Positions 1 to 7,900 of a stretch of DNA of 16,320 nt are shown piece after piece. Under the pieces are notes generated by a model. That model was given only the letters and a program-made list of their open reading frames with translations, ran no database searches and had not been told where the DNA came from. A program made the position numbers and the translations under genes. Source of the DNA: a bacterium (GTDB lineage: Bacteria > Verrucomicrobiota > Verrucomicrobiae > JAJYAR01); NCBI GenBank assembly GCA_021779435.1, contig JAJYAR010000017.1:1-16320 (forward strand), read 5' to 3'. Numbering within the stretch: the stretch's first letter is position 1; the number at the start of each line of letters is the position of its first letter.

Positions 1-1404
1 GTCGTGCCTTACTGCATGGGGCCGATCGACTCGCCCTTGTCGCGCTGCGGCGTCGAGATCACCGACAGCGCGTACGTCGTGCTCAACATGCGCCTGATGA
101 CGCGCATGGGGCGGCCGGCGCTCGAACGCATCGGGCGCGAAGGCGTGTTCGTCAAGGGCCTGCACTCGACCGGGGATTTGAATCCCGAGCGCCGTTTCAT
201 CATGCATTTTCCGGAATCCTTGACGATCAAGAGTTTCGGCTCGGGCTACGGCGGCAACGCGCTGCTCGGCAAGAAGTGCCATGCCTTGCGCATCGCCAGC
301 TGGCAGGCGCGCGACGAAGGCTGGCTCGCCGAGCACATGTTGATCGTCGGCATCGAAAACCCGCGCGGCGAGACGCATTACCTGGCCTGCGCATTTCCGT
401 CGGCCTGCGGCAAGACCAACCTCGCGATGCTGATCCCGCCGGCAAGCTACCAGGGTTGGAAGATCTGGACCGTCGGCGACGACATCGCCTGGCTGCACCC
501 GGGCGCCGACGGGCGCTTGTACGCGATCAATCCGGAGTCCGGCTACTTCGGCGTGGTTCCGGGCACGAACCAGAAGACCAACCGCAACGCGTTCGAAACG
601 ATCCGCCGGGACACGATCTTCACGAACGTCGCCATGACCACGGACGGACGGCCCTGGTGGGAGGGACTGCCGGACGGCGAACCCGCCTACGATTGGCAGG
701 GACGGGCATATGATCCGGCGAACGGCCCCGCCGCGCATCCGAACTCGCGCTTCACCGTCGCGGCGACCCGCAACCCCAGCTACTCCCGCGCCGCCGAGGC
801 GCCGGGCGGGGTACCGATCTCGGCGATCGTGTTCGGCGGCCGCCGGCGCACCGTCGCGCCCCTCGTCTATCAAGCCCGCAACTGGACGCATGGCGTGCTG
901 GTCGGCGCGGGCGTCGCGTCGGAAACCACGGCCGCCGCCACCGGCGCCGTCGGCGTCGTGCGCCGCGACCCGATGGCGATGAAACCGTTCGCCGGCTACA
1001 ACTTCGCCGACTATTGGAGCCACTGGATCAAGCTCGGCTCGAAGCTCGAGCGCGCGCCGCGCATCTTTCACGTCAACTGGTTCCGCCAGAATGAGCGCGG
1101 TCAGTTCCTCTGGCCCGGATTCGGCGAAAACATGCGGGTGCTGCGCTGGATCATCGAACGCTGCGAGGGAACCGCCGGGGCCGTGGATACCGCGATCGGG
1201 CATCTGCCGGGTCCTCGGGACCTCGACATCCAGGGGCTGGATCTGGCCCGCGGCGCGCTCGAGGAATTGCTCGCGGTCGATCCGGCGACCTGGGGCGAGG
1301 AGTTCGATGCGATCGCCGCCTATCTGGACGAGTACGGCGACCGGCTCCCTCAGGGACTGCGCCGCGAGCTCGCCGACGCGCGCAACCGCCTTGCGGCGAC
1401 CTGA
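1..1404 (+). CDS. pckG: Phosphoenolpyruvate carboxykinase (GTP), 5' end missing
   Basis: This enzyme converts oxaloacetate plus GTP to phosphoenolpyruvate, GDP and CO2 in the cytoplasm, the entry step of gluconeogenesis. The frame is open from base 1, so the start lies outside the window. About 467 residues remain of a family length near 600, so roughly 130 N-terminal residues are missing. Family landmarks in order are SPLSRCGVEITDSAYVV near the left edge, SFGSGYGGNALLGKKCHALR, the PEPCK-specific P-loop SACGKTN (bases 400-420), the metal-binding kinase-2 motif VGDDIAWL, NPESGYFGVVPGTNQ, and the nucleotide-binding C-terminal run FLWPGFGENMRVLRWI. These fit the GTP class, not the ATP class. The GTG at base 4 is only an internal valine codon. 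The gene ends 6 bp before the convergent cyclase gene, and a long inverted repeat begins right after its stop. Identification is firm. Confidence 0.96.
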   Translation, partial: VVPYCMGPIDSPLSRCGVEITDSAYVVLNMRLMTRMGRPALERIGREGVFVKGLHSTGDLNPERRFIMHFPESLTIKSFGSGYGGNALLGKKCHALRIASWQARDEGWLAEHMLIVGIENPRGETHYLACAFPSACGKTNLAMLIPPASYQGWKIWTVGDDIAWLHPGADGRLYAINPESGYFGVVPGTNQKTNRNAFETIRRDTIFTNVAMTTDGRPWWEGLPDGEPAYDWQGRAYDPANGPAAHPNSRFTVAATRNPSYSRAAEAPGGVPISAIVFGGRRRTVAPLVYQARNWTHGVLVGAGVASETTAAATGAVGVVRRDPMAMKPFAGYNFADYWSHWIKLGSKLERAPRIFHVNWFRQNERGQFLWPGFGENMRVLRWIIERCEGTAGAVDTAIGHLPGPRDLDIQGLDLARGALEELLAVDPATWGEEFDAIAAYLDEYGDRLPQGLRRELADARNRLAAT

Positions 1405-1410
1405 GTACCC

Positions 1411-2310
1411 TCACTCCTCGCAGGTGTAGCGGATGACCTGCGAGGAGTTGCTGTCGGGCGCCTTGCCGAGCCCGATCAGCCCCTCGCCGCGAATCTGCAT
1501 GGAATCGCGCCGCACGAAGGCTTCTTCGCCGTCCTTGCCGAGCACGAAGGTTCCGTTCGTGCTCTGATCGACGAGCATGAATTTGTTGCGGCTGATCTCG
1601 ACGCGCGCATGCAGCCTCGAGATCAAGTTGCCCTTGACGACGAGGTCGTTCTCCTCGGCGCGGCCGATGGTGATGTTGGCGCGGCCGTCGTTGACGAAGA
1701 TCTCCTGGCCCTGGTAGCGCAGCCGCAGGCGCTGAGCCTTGGCGGCGCGGTCGCGCGAGGCGATCGCCGGCACCATGCTGGTGACGTCCTCCGGCTGCCA
1801 CAAAACCTCGAACAGGGCCACTTCGCTGCTGCGCCCCTTCAAGGTGGCGATGTCGATCTGGCGCACCGAGGCGCGCCAATCCGGCGACAGCTGCTCGACC
1901 ATCGTCGAGGTGGTCATCACCTGGCCGGCCTTGGCCTGGCTGGTCATGCGGTTGGCCGTGTGCACCGCCGAACCGAAGATGTCGCGATTCTCGACGACGA
2001 CGGGACCGAAATTACAGCCGATGCGGATCGCGACCGCGTGCTCGTCGACCTTCAGCGCGGGGTGCGTGCTGATCTGTTTTTGCATCTGCGCCGCGGCATT
2101 CAGCGCATCGTCGGCGGTGGTGAAGGTCGCCATGACCTCGTCGCCCATCGTCTTGATCACGTTCCCGCCGTTCTGTTCGGTGGCCGTGCGCATCACCTCG
2201 ATGCAGATGCCGACCATCTCGCGCGCACGCGCGTCGCCGAGCTGTTCGTAGAGCTTGGTGCTGCCCACGACGTCGGCAAACAGGATCGCGACTTCGACTT
2301 CATTTCCCAT
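1411..2310 (-). CDS. Class III adenylate/guanylate cyclase fused to an FHA domain
   Basis: This 299-residue cytoplasmic protein has two domains. Residues 5-170 are a class III nucleotide cyclase catalytic domain. Metal aspartates are D13 (FADVVGS) and D57 (KTMGDE), 44 residues apart as in mammalian cyclases. K53 and D110 match the adenine-specifying pair, and R121 matches the transition-state Arg. The partner Asn is replaced by His117 (read in the DNA as CAC). Residues 195-285 are a forkhead-associated domain with GR (216-217), SRLH (231-234) and the STNGT signature (250-254), which in known FHA domains binds phosphothreonine peptides. There is no membrane segment. The gene starts 9 bp after the dusA stop, so it is probably co-transcribed, although a -10-like box also overlaps the dusA end. 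No good Shine-Dalgarno is seen. The ATG is supported because the catalytic domain begins at once. The product is probably cAMP if the enzyme is active, which the His substitution makes uncertain. Confidence 0.9.
   Translation of the reverse strand: MGNEVEVAILFADVVGSTKLYEQLGDARAREMVGICIEVMRTATEQNGGNVIKTMGDEVMATFTTADDALNAAAQMQKQISTHPALKVDEHAVAIRIGCNFGPVVVENRDIFGSAVHTANRMTSQAKAGQVMTTSTMVEQLSPDWRASVRQIDIATLKGRSSEVALFEVLWQPEDVTSMVPAIASRDRAAKAQRLRLRYQGQEIFVNDGRANITIGRAEENDLVVKGNLISRLHARVEISRNKFMLVDQSTNGTFVLGKDGEEAFVRRDSMQIRGEGLIGLGKAPDSNSSQVIRYTCEE
1413..1448. terminator. Perfect 13-bp inverted repeat at the convergent pckG/cyclase junction, probable bidirectional terminator
   Basis: The arms are 1413-1425 (ACTCCTCGCAGGT) and 1436-1448 (ACCTGCGAGGAGT), perfectly complementary with a 10-base loop. 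The hairpin starts 8 bases after the pckG stop and spans the last codons of the cyclase gene, which encode its Ser-Ser-Gln-Val and Thr-Cys-Glu-Glu residues. No run of T follows on either strand, so it is not a textbook intrinsic terminator. It may block read-through in both directions, or protect the 3' ends. Confidence 0.5.
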
Positions 2311-2319
2311 AGGTCGGGG

Positions 2320-3432
2320 TCAATTATACTTAACCTGGCGCTCCTGTGCTGATCGGCCGGTGACGAGCGGCAGCGCCGCACTCAGAATTCCGGCCTCGGC
2401 GTCCGGCATCGCCGCGATTTCGGACAGGAAGCGCCGCCAGGCCCGCGCGCCGTCCGCGCCGGCGAGCAGCCCGTGCAGGTGGCGCGTGATCGAGTGCAGC
2501 CGCGTGCCTTTGGCGCTCTCACGCCGCGCGTATTCCTGGATGCGCTCGAGCACCGCCTCCGGCCGCGGCGCGATCCAATCCGGATCGCTGAACTCCCGCT
2601 CCAGCTCCGAAAGCAGCGCCGGACGGTGATAGGCGGCGCGACCCAGCATCACGCCGTCGACCCCCTCGGCGAAATGGGTGCGAACGGCCAAGGCGTCCGC
2701 GACACCGCCGTTCAGCACGATCGTCGCGGCCGGGCGCTCGCGCTTCAGCCGATAGACGTAATCGTAGCGCAGCGGCGGGATCTCCCGGTTTTCCTTCGGC
2801 GACAAGCCGCTCAATATGGCCGCGCGCGCGTGCACGATCAAGGCGTCGATGCCGGCGTCGAGCTGCGCGGCGGCGAAGGCATCGAAAAACTCGTAGCTGT
2901 CGCGATCGTCGATGCCGATCCGGCACTTCACCGTGACCGGTATGGACACCGCGGCGCGCATTCCGGCGACACAGGCCGCCACCAACTTAGGATCCGCCAT
3001 CAGGCAGGCTCCGAAGGAGCCGGTCTTGACCCGGTCGCTCGGACAGCCGACGTTCAAGTTGATCTCGACGTAGCCGGCCGCCGCGCCGAATGCGGCCGCT
3101 TCGGCGAGTTCGCCGGGATCGCAGCCGCCCAATTGGAGCGCCACGGGCCCCTCGGCCGGGTCGAAATCCAACAGCCGCGCGCGGTCGCCCCGCAGGATCG
3201 CCTTGGCGACGATCATCTCCGTATAGAGCAGCGCATGCGGGGCGAGCAGCCGGTGGAAGTAACGGCAATGCCGGTCGGTCCAGTCCATCATCGGCGCGAC
3301 CGAGATCTTTCTCGAGAACAATCGAGGCCGCCCATCGACGATCCTTCCGTCGCGGTCCGCGCCCGGGACGCGCGGATCGCCGAAGTCCGCTGAATTTGGA
3401 AGGACCGGGCGATGTGGCGAAAAGTAGCTCAT
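2320..3432 (-). CDS. dusA: tRNA-dihydrouridine synthase A (DusA)
   Basis: This FMN-dependent enzyme reduces uridines in the tRNA D-loop (U20/U20a in Escherichia coli) using NADPH. The family start SVAPMMDWTDRHCRYFHRLL is at residues 44-63. The catalytic Cys130 sits in NLNVGCPSDRV, followed by GSFGACLM, VTVKCRIGIDD, the DusA signature HARAAILSGLSPKENREIPP (201-220), and the FMN-phosphate loop region NGG...GVMLGRAAY. A helical C-terminal domain follows (ITRHLHGLLAGADGARAWRR). The 370 residues include a 43-residue N-terminal extension. Escherichia coli DusA also has an extension, but the start here is uncertain because the ATG has no clear Shine-Dalgarno; a TTG at residue 38 (base 3321) is an alternative. 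The cyclase-FHA gene follows 9 bp downstream and vapC ends 36 bp upstream. The function is well supported. Confidence 0.95.
   Translation of the reverse strand: MSYFSPHRPVLPNSADFGDPRVPGADRDGRIVDGRPRLFSRKISVAPMMDWTDRHCRYFHRLLAPHALLYTEMIVAKAILRGDRARLLDFDPAEGPVALQLGGCDPGELAEAAAFGAAAGYVEINLNVGCPSDRVKTGSFGACLMADPKLVAACVAGMRAAVSIPVTVKCRIGIDDRDSYEFFDAFAAAQLDAGIDALIVHARAAILSGLSPKENREIPPLRYDYVYRLKRERPAATIVLNGGVADALAVRTHFAEGVDGVMLGRAAYHRPALLSELEREFSDPDWIAPRPEAVLERIQEYARRESAKGTRLHSITRHLHGLLAGADGARAWRRFLSEIAAMPDAEAGILSAALPLVTGRSAQERQVKYN
2323..2328 (-). promoter_or_regulatory. TATAAT box overlapping the dusA end, possible promoter for the cyclase-FHA gene
   Basis: A perfect TATAAT is formed by the last sense codons of dusA (AAG TAT AAT TGA). 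It lies 12 bases before the cyclase ATG, so transcription would start about 5 bases upstream of it. No -35 match is seen at 16-18 bp (CAGCAC at 17), so this could be a coincidence of the codons. Confidence 0.25.
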
Positions 3433-3468
3433 ACGTAGCGGCTCGACAGGCGCCGGCGCGGGGGCGGG

Positions 3469-3837
3469 CTAGAGTATTTCGAGGCGCGCGAAATCCGCGT
3501 CGGCATGTTCCAACGCGACTTGGTGGTGCCGCGCGCACGCGGCGATCAAGATATCGGTTGCCGGGACCGAAACGCCGGCGGAGCGCGCGCGCCGCGCCAA
3601 ATCAAAGGCGCCGCTCCACACCGCATCGTCGATGCCGAGCTCCGGCAGAAGCCGGTCGAATTCCCTCAGCACCCTCCGGTCGCGATCACCGCCCGCGCCG
3701 TTCCACAATTCCAAGCGGATGATGGGGCACCAACAGGCATCACCGGCGTCGAGTACGCGCATCACCCGGTCCCTGACGCTCGCGTCGCCATTCGGACGCA
3801 GCATGTGAATCCAAGACGAGGAGTCGATCAAGATCAA
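3469..3837 (-). CDS. vapC: VapC-type PIN-domain ribonuclease toxin
   Basis: This 122-residue single PIN domain matches the toxins of type II VapBC modules, Mg-dependent RNases that cut tRNA or rRNA when freed from VapB. The acidic active-site residues are in the expected places: D5 in ILIDSSSWI, E43 in RLELWNG, D95 in PATDILIAA, and D113 (or D115) in HADADF. The length is typical. The start is a TTG (TTG ATC TTG ATC GAC) 6 bp after the vapB stop. The end of vapB supplies AAGGA about 10 bases upstream as ribosome-binding site, so VapC translation is probably coupled to VapB, with the poor start codon keeping toxin low. dusA begins 36 bp downstream. Class is confident; RNA target unknown. Confidence 0.9.
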   Translation of the reverse strand: MILIDSSSWIHMLRPNGDASVRDRVMRVLDAGDACWCPIIRLELWNGAGGDRDRRVLREFDRLLPELGIDDAVWSGAFDLARRARSAGVSVPATDILIAACARHHQVALEHADADFARLEIL

Positions 3838-3843
3838 AGCGAA

Positions 3844-4047
3844 TCAGTCCTTGCGACGCCGCCGCAAGAGTTCCTCCACGCTCATCAGGTCCTTGCAGGT
3901 TCCGGCGTGCCTGGTGAGCTCGGCCATGCGCTTGCGCCGGTTGAACTCCTGGATGGCGGTGACGATCGCCGCACGCTTGGTTTTCGCCTTGGTGAAGCGA
4001 ATAGCATCCGTGAGGTCACCATCTGGAATATCAACAGTGGTCTTCAT
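3844..4047 (-). CDS. vapB: VapB-type antitoxin
   Basis: This 67-residue protein starts MKTTVDIPDGDL, the ribbon-helix-helix opening of VapB antitoxins (MRTTV/MKTTID type). A helix with the family pattern TKRAAIVTAIQEFNRRKRM (residues 24-41) follows, then a basic tail ending LLRRRRKD that would cover the toxin active site. VapB normally neutralises VapC and represses its own promoter. The 6-bp gap to vapC marks the pair as one operon. Early codons (ACT GTT GAT ATT CCA GAT GGT ... GCT ATT) favour A/T in third positions, unlike the strongly GC-ending neighbours, which suggests later acquisition. The reading frame stays open back through phhA, but only this ATG gives the antitoxin fold. There is no clear Shine-Dalgarno (see the leaderless-geometry finding). 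Confidence 0.88.
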   Translation of the reverse strand: MKTTVDIPDGDLTDAIRFTKAKTKRAAIVTAIQEFNRRKRMAELTRHAGTCKDLMSVEELLRRRRKD

Positions 4048-4053
4048 GATTCC

Positions 4054-4082
4054 ATTTTCTCGTATCTCATATTCCCCGTCAA
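4054..4082 (-). promoter_or_regulatory. Candidate vapBC promoter with tandem operator-like heptamers
   Basis: On the minus strand, TTGACG (4082-4077) and GAAAAT (4059-4054) are 17 bp apart, a good -35 and a fair -10. Between them lie two adjacent near-identical heptamers, ATATGAG (4072-4066) and ATACGAG (4065-4059). Repeats between -35 and -10 are a usual place for an autorepressor such as VapB. The segment is much richer in A+T than its surroundings. The predicted start of transcription falls on or next to the vapB ATG at 4047. Confidence 0.5.
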
Positions 4083-4901
4083 TCACGACGCTCCGCCGCG
4101 CGCCTGCGTGCCGCGGGAGTAAACGCGGTCGTCGGCCAGGATGGTGCCGATGCCGATGTCCGGCAGGCGCGCCAATTGCGCGTACAGCGGCGCGAAATCC
4201 GGTTCCAGCGTCTGCCGCAACAGGTCCGCGAAGCTGTCGATGACGAAGTAATTGCGCTGATAGTCGTCGATGCGGTAAGGCGTGCGCATCACGCGCGCGA
4301 GGTCGAACCCCAGGCGGTGCGGCGAGGCATCGTCGAGCGCGAACACCGACTCGCCGTACGAGGAGACGATGCCGGCCCCGTACAGCCGCAGGCCGCCGGG
4401 GGTGCGGATCAGGCCGAATTCGACCGTGTACCAGTACAGCCGCGCCAGCCGCTCGAGCGCGTCGTGGGCGAGCGCCCGCAACCCGCCCTCGCCATAGGCC
4501 TGCATGTAGTCCGCGAACACCGGATCGGCGAGCAGCGGCACATGGCCGAACACATCGTGGAAAACGTCCGGCTCGCGCAGGTAATCGCTCTGCTCGGGCT
4601 TGCGGATGAAGCGGCCGGCGACGAAGCGGCGGTGCGCCAGGTGATCGAAGAACACAGCCTCCGGCACGAGGCCTGGAACGGCGACGACGGTCCACCCGGT
4701 CAGGCGCGACAGGCGTTCGGACAAGGCGTCGAATCGCGGGATCCCGGGACTCCCCAGACGCAGCACGTCCAGGCCGCGCAGGAATTCTCCGGCCGCCCGG
4801 CCGGGCAGCATCGCCGACTGGCGTGCGAACAGACGGTCCCAGGTCGCATGTTCGACCGGGTCGTAGTCATCCCAGCGCTGCGGGACCGTCCAATCGTTCA
4901 T
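4083..4901 (-). CDS. phhA: Phenylalanine 4-monooxygenase (phenylalanine hydroxylase)
   Basis: This iron- and tetrahydropterin-dependent enzyme hydroxylates L-phenylalanine to L-tyrosine, the first step of phenylalanine catabolism. Its 272 residues match the short bacterial form, which has only a catalytic domain and no ACT regulatory domain. The iron ligands are H115 and H120 in DVFHDVFGHVPLL and E161 in YWYTVEFGLI, with spacings of 5 and 41 residues as in Chromobacterium violaceum. The N-terminus WTVPQRWDDYDPVEHATWDR is typical. The gene begins 15 bp after the stop of the large GGDEF/EAL gene on the same strand, so the two may share a transcript. No pterin-4a-carbinolamine dehydratase (phhB) or phhR regulator is present here. 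The vapBC pair follows 35 bp downstream. Confidence 0.96.
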   Translation of the reverse strand: MNDWTVPQRWDDYDPVEHATWDRLFARQSAMLPGRAAGEFLRGLDVLRLGSPGIPRFDALSERLSRLTGWTVVAVPGLVPEAVFFDHLAHRRFVAGRFIRKPEQSDYLREPDVFHDVFGHVPLLADPVFADYMQAYGEGGLRALAHDALERLARLYWYTVEFGLIRTPGGLRLYGAGIVSSYGESVFALDDASPHRLGFDLARVMRTPYRIDDYQRNYFVIDSFADLLRQTLEPDFAPLYAQLARLPDIGIGTILADDRVYSRGTQARGGAS

Positions 4902-4916
4902 CGCGCCAGGATGGTA

Positions 4917-7900
4917 CTAGCTTTCGATCGAGTAGGGGAACTCGCTGATCGATCGCGGCGATGCGATATGGAAGCCCTGGGCGAAGCCGATTCCGAGGCG
5001 CGCGAGCTCGGCCAGGACCTCGTGGGATTCGACCCGCTCGGCGATCGTATGGATGCCCATCGCCCTGCCCACCTGGCTGATCGCCTCGACCATGCTGCGA
5101 TCGATGGGATCCCGGGTCACGTTCTCGATGAACTGGCCGTCGATCTTCAGGTAATCGACGGGGAGGGTCTTCAGGTACATGAACGACGACAGGCCGCTGC
5201 CGAAATCGTCGAGCGCGAACCGGCAGCCGCGCGCCTTCAGCTCGCGCATGAAGTAGACGACGTTGCCGAGATTGGCGATCGCGGCGGTTTCGGTGATCTC
5301 GAAGCAGATCGCCCCGGCGGTCAGGTTCGCGTTGCCCAGCAGCCCGATCAGATATTCGAGGAAGCGTTCATCGTTCAGCGAGTTGCCCGACAGGTTCACC
5401 GCGATCGTGTAGGGTTTGACGCCCGTCCCGTTGCGGTGCGCGACCCGGTCGAGCGCGGTCTTGACGACCCAGCGGTCGACCGCGGGCATCACGTTGTAGC
5501 GCTCGGCGGCCGGGATGAACTCCGCGGGCAGGATCAGCTTCCCCGACTCGTCGTGCATCCGGAGCATCAATTCGAAGTGTTCGCGGTCATGCACCGTCGA
5601 ACCGATCGGCACGATGGGCTGGAAGTACAGGTCGAAGCGGCTTTCGTCGCAGGCGCGCGTGAGCTTCGACACCCAGTGCATCTCCTTGTGCCGCTCCGGC
5701 ACGTTGTCCGGCGTGTATAGATGCAGCCGGTTGCGGCCGAGGTCCTTCGCCGAATAACAAGCGACATCGGCGGCGCTCATCACGTTCGCGACGGTCGGCG
5801 TCTCCTTGGTGATTTCGACGATGCCGATGCTGACGCCGACGCCCAAGACCCCGTCCTGCCACACGAAGCGATAGTCGCGAATCGCCTGCCGCAGCGTCTC
5901 GGCGACGCGCAGCGCCTGATCGAGCGTGCAGTCCTGCAGCAGGATCCCGAACTCATCGCCCCCCAGGCGCGCGAGGGTGTCGCCGCTGCGCACCCGCGAC
6001 TGCAGCACGCCCGTGATCTGTTTCAGCAGCTGATCGCCGGCCGGGTGGCCGCAGGTGTCGTTGACCAGCTTGAACTGGTCGAGATCCAGGTACAGCAGGG
6101 CGTGGCGGATGTCGCCGTCCTGTCGCACGCTCTCGACCGCGGCCGTCAGCCGGTTCTCGAATTCGCGGCGGTTGATCAGTCCGGTCAGCGTGTCGTGGCT
6201 CGCCTGGTAGTAGAGCGCACGATGCAGCCGGCGCTCCTTGCTGACGTCGTGGAACACCATGACCGCACCGATCATGTTGCCCTCGCGGTCGCGTATCGGC
6301 GCCGCCGAGTCCTGGATCGCGATTTCCTTGCTGCGCCGGTTCACGAGCACGGTGTGTTCGGCGAGTCCGAGCACGCGCCCCTCGCGCAGGCAGCGCATCA
6401 CCGGGCAATCGCTGATCTCGCGCGAGGCCTCGTCGACGACGGTGAGGACCTCGCTGATCAGCCTGCCTTGCGCCTCGCGGCTCTCCCAGCCGGTCAGGCT
6501 CTCGGCCACCGGATTCATGTAATCGATGCGGCCGACCGAGTCGGTCGTGATCACCGCGTCGCCGATCGACTGCAGCGTGACCTGGGCGCGCTCCTTGGCC
6601 TGGAACACGGCGGTCTCGGCGTGCTTGCGCTCGGTGATGTCCGCGATCGTGCCTTCGTAACCGGTGACCCGGCCCTGCTTGTCGCGCACCACGCGGCTGT
6701 TGTCGACGGCCACGAGCATGCCGCCGTCCTTGCGGCGCAGCATGAGTTCGACGTTGCGCACCTCGCCCTCGTTCTCCATGCGGCGCGCATAGGCCTCGCG
6801 GTCGCCGGGATTCCAGTAGAGCGCCGTCACCGGCAGCGCGTAGATTTCCTCCGGCGTGTCGTAGCCCAACATCTGCACGAACGCCGGGTTGACCGCGAGC
6901 ACCCGGCCGTCGCGGGTGGACTGGTACACACCCTCCATGACGCTCTCGAACAGCCCGCGGAACTTCGCCTCGCTCTTGCGCAGCGCGTCCTCGGCCCCGC
7001 GCCGCTCGATCGCGATGCCGGCGATCTGCGCCATGCGCAGCGCAAGCTCCAAGTCGCGTTCGTCGGGAGCGCCGGCCTCGCGCCGATAAATCGCGACGGT
7101 ACCGACCACGGTGCCGTCCGCGGCGAGAATCGGCGCCGACCAGGCCGCACGCAGTCCCGCGTACGCGGCCGCCTCGCGCCGCCATTCCCAGGCGGCGTCG
7201 GTCTCGATGTCGGCGACCACGACGGCGCGTCCGCCGTCGACGCAGGCGGCGCAGGATCCGAAATGCCGGCCTACCGGCACACCGTCCATCGCCATCACGA
7301 ATTCGCGCGCCAGGCTCGGCGCCACGGAGAACGTCAAGGTGCGGCGCTCGCCGTCCAGCAGCATGATCGCGCAATGGCTCGACGGCATCACGCGCTCGAT
7401 GACCTCGGCGATCGACTCCAGCACCGATTGCAGCGGCGCGTTCGCGGCGATGTGCTCGAACACCCGGCGTTCGCCGGCGGCGATGCCCTCGGCGCGCTTG
7501 CGCTCGGTGATGTCGGTGATGCTCGCGCGGATCAGCCGACGATTCGAGCTCGGCAGGCGCACGAAGCGCACCTCGCAGGGCATCGTCCGGCCGTTCGAGT
7601 CGCAGTGCGTCCATTCGAACACCGGCGTGCCGCCGGCGAGCGCGCCGGCGATGTGGCCGCGCTCGACGCCGAACGAGGGCGTGCCGTCCGCCTGCGTCGG
7701 CGGACTCAATGGCACCGGCCCGCTCGACAGGATCGTCTGCCGGTCCATCTTGAAGAAGCGGCAGGCGTTGTCGTTGACGTCGACGAAGCGGCCGAGATCG
7801 ACGTCGAACACGACGATGACTTCGGGCGCGTTCTCGACGAGGGTCCGGTACCGGGCCTCGCTCTCGCGCATCAACTGCTCGGCCATGTGCCGTTCGCTGA

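Noticed and set aside
3450..3459. Palindrome GCGCCGGCGC between vapC and dusA
   Set aside because: Short and wholly G+C in a GC-rich region; expected by chance and not placed as an obvious operator.
4048..4695. 283-codon frame joining vapB to sequence inside phhA
   Set aside because: Only the last 67 codons make an antitoxin; the rest is an out-of-frame reading of phhA.
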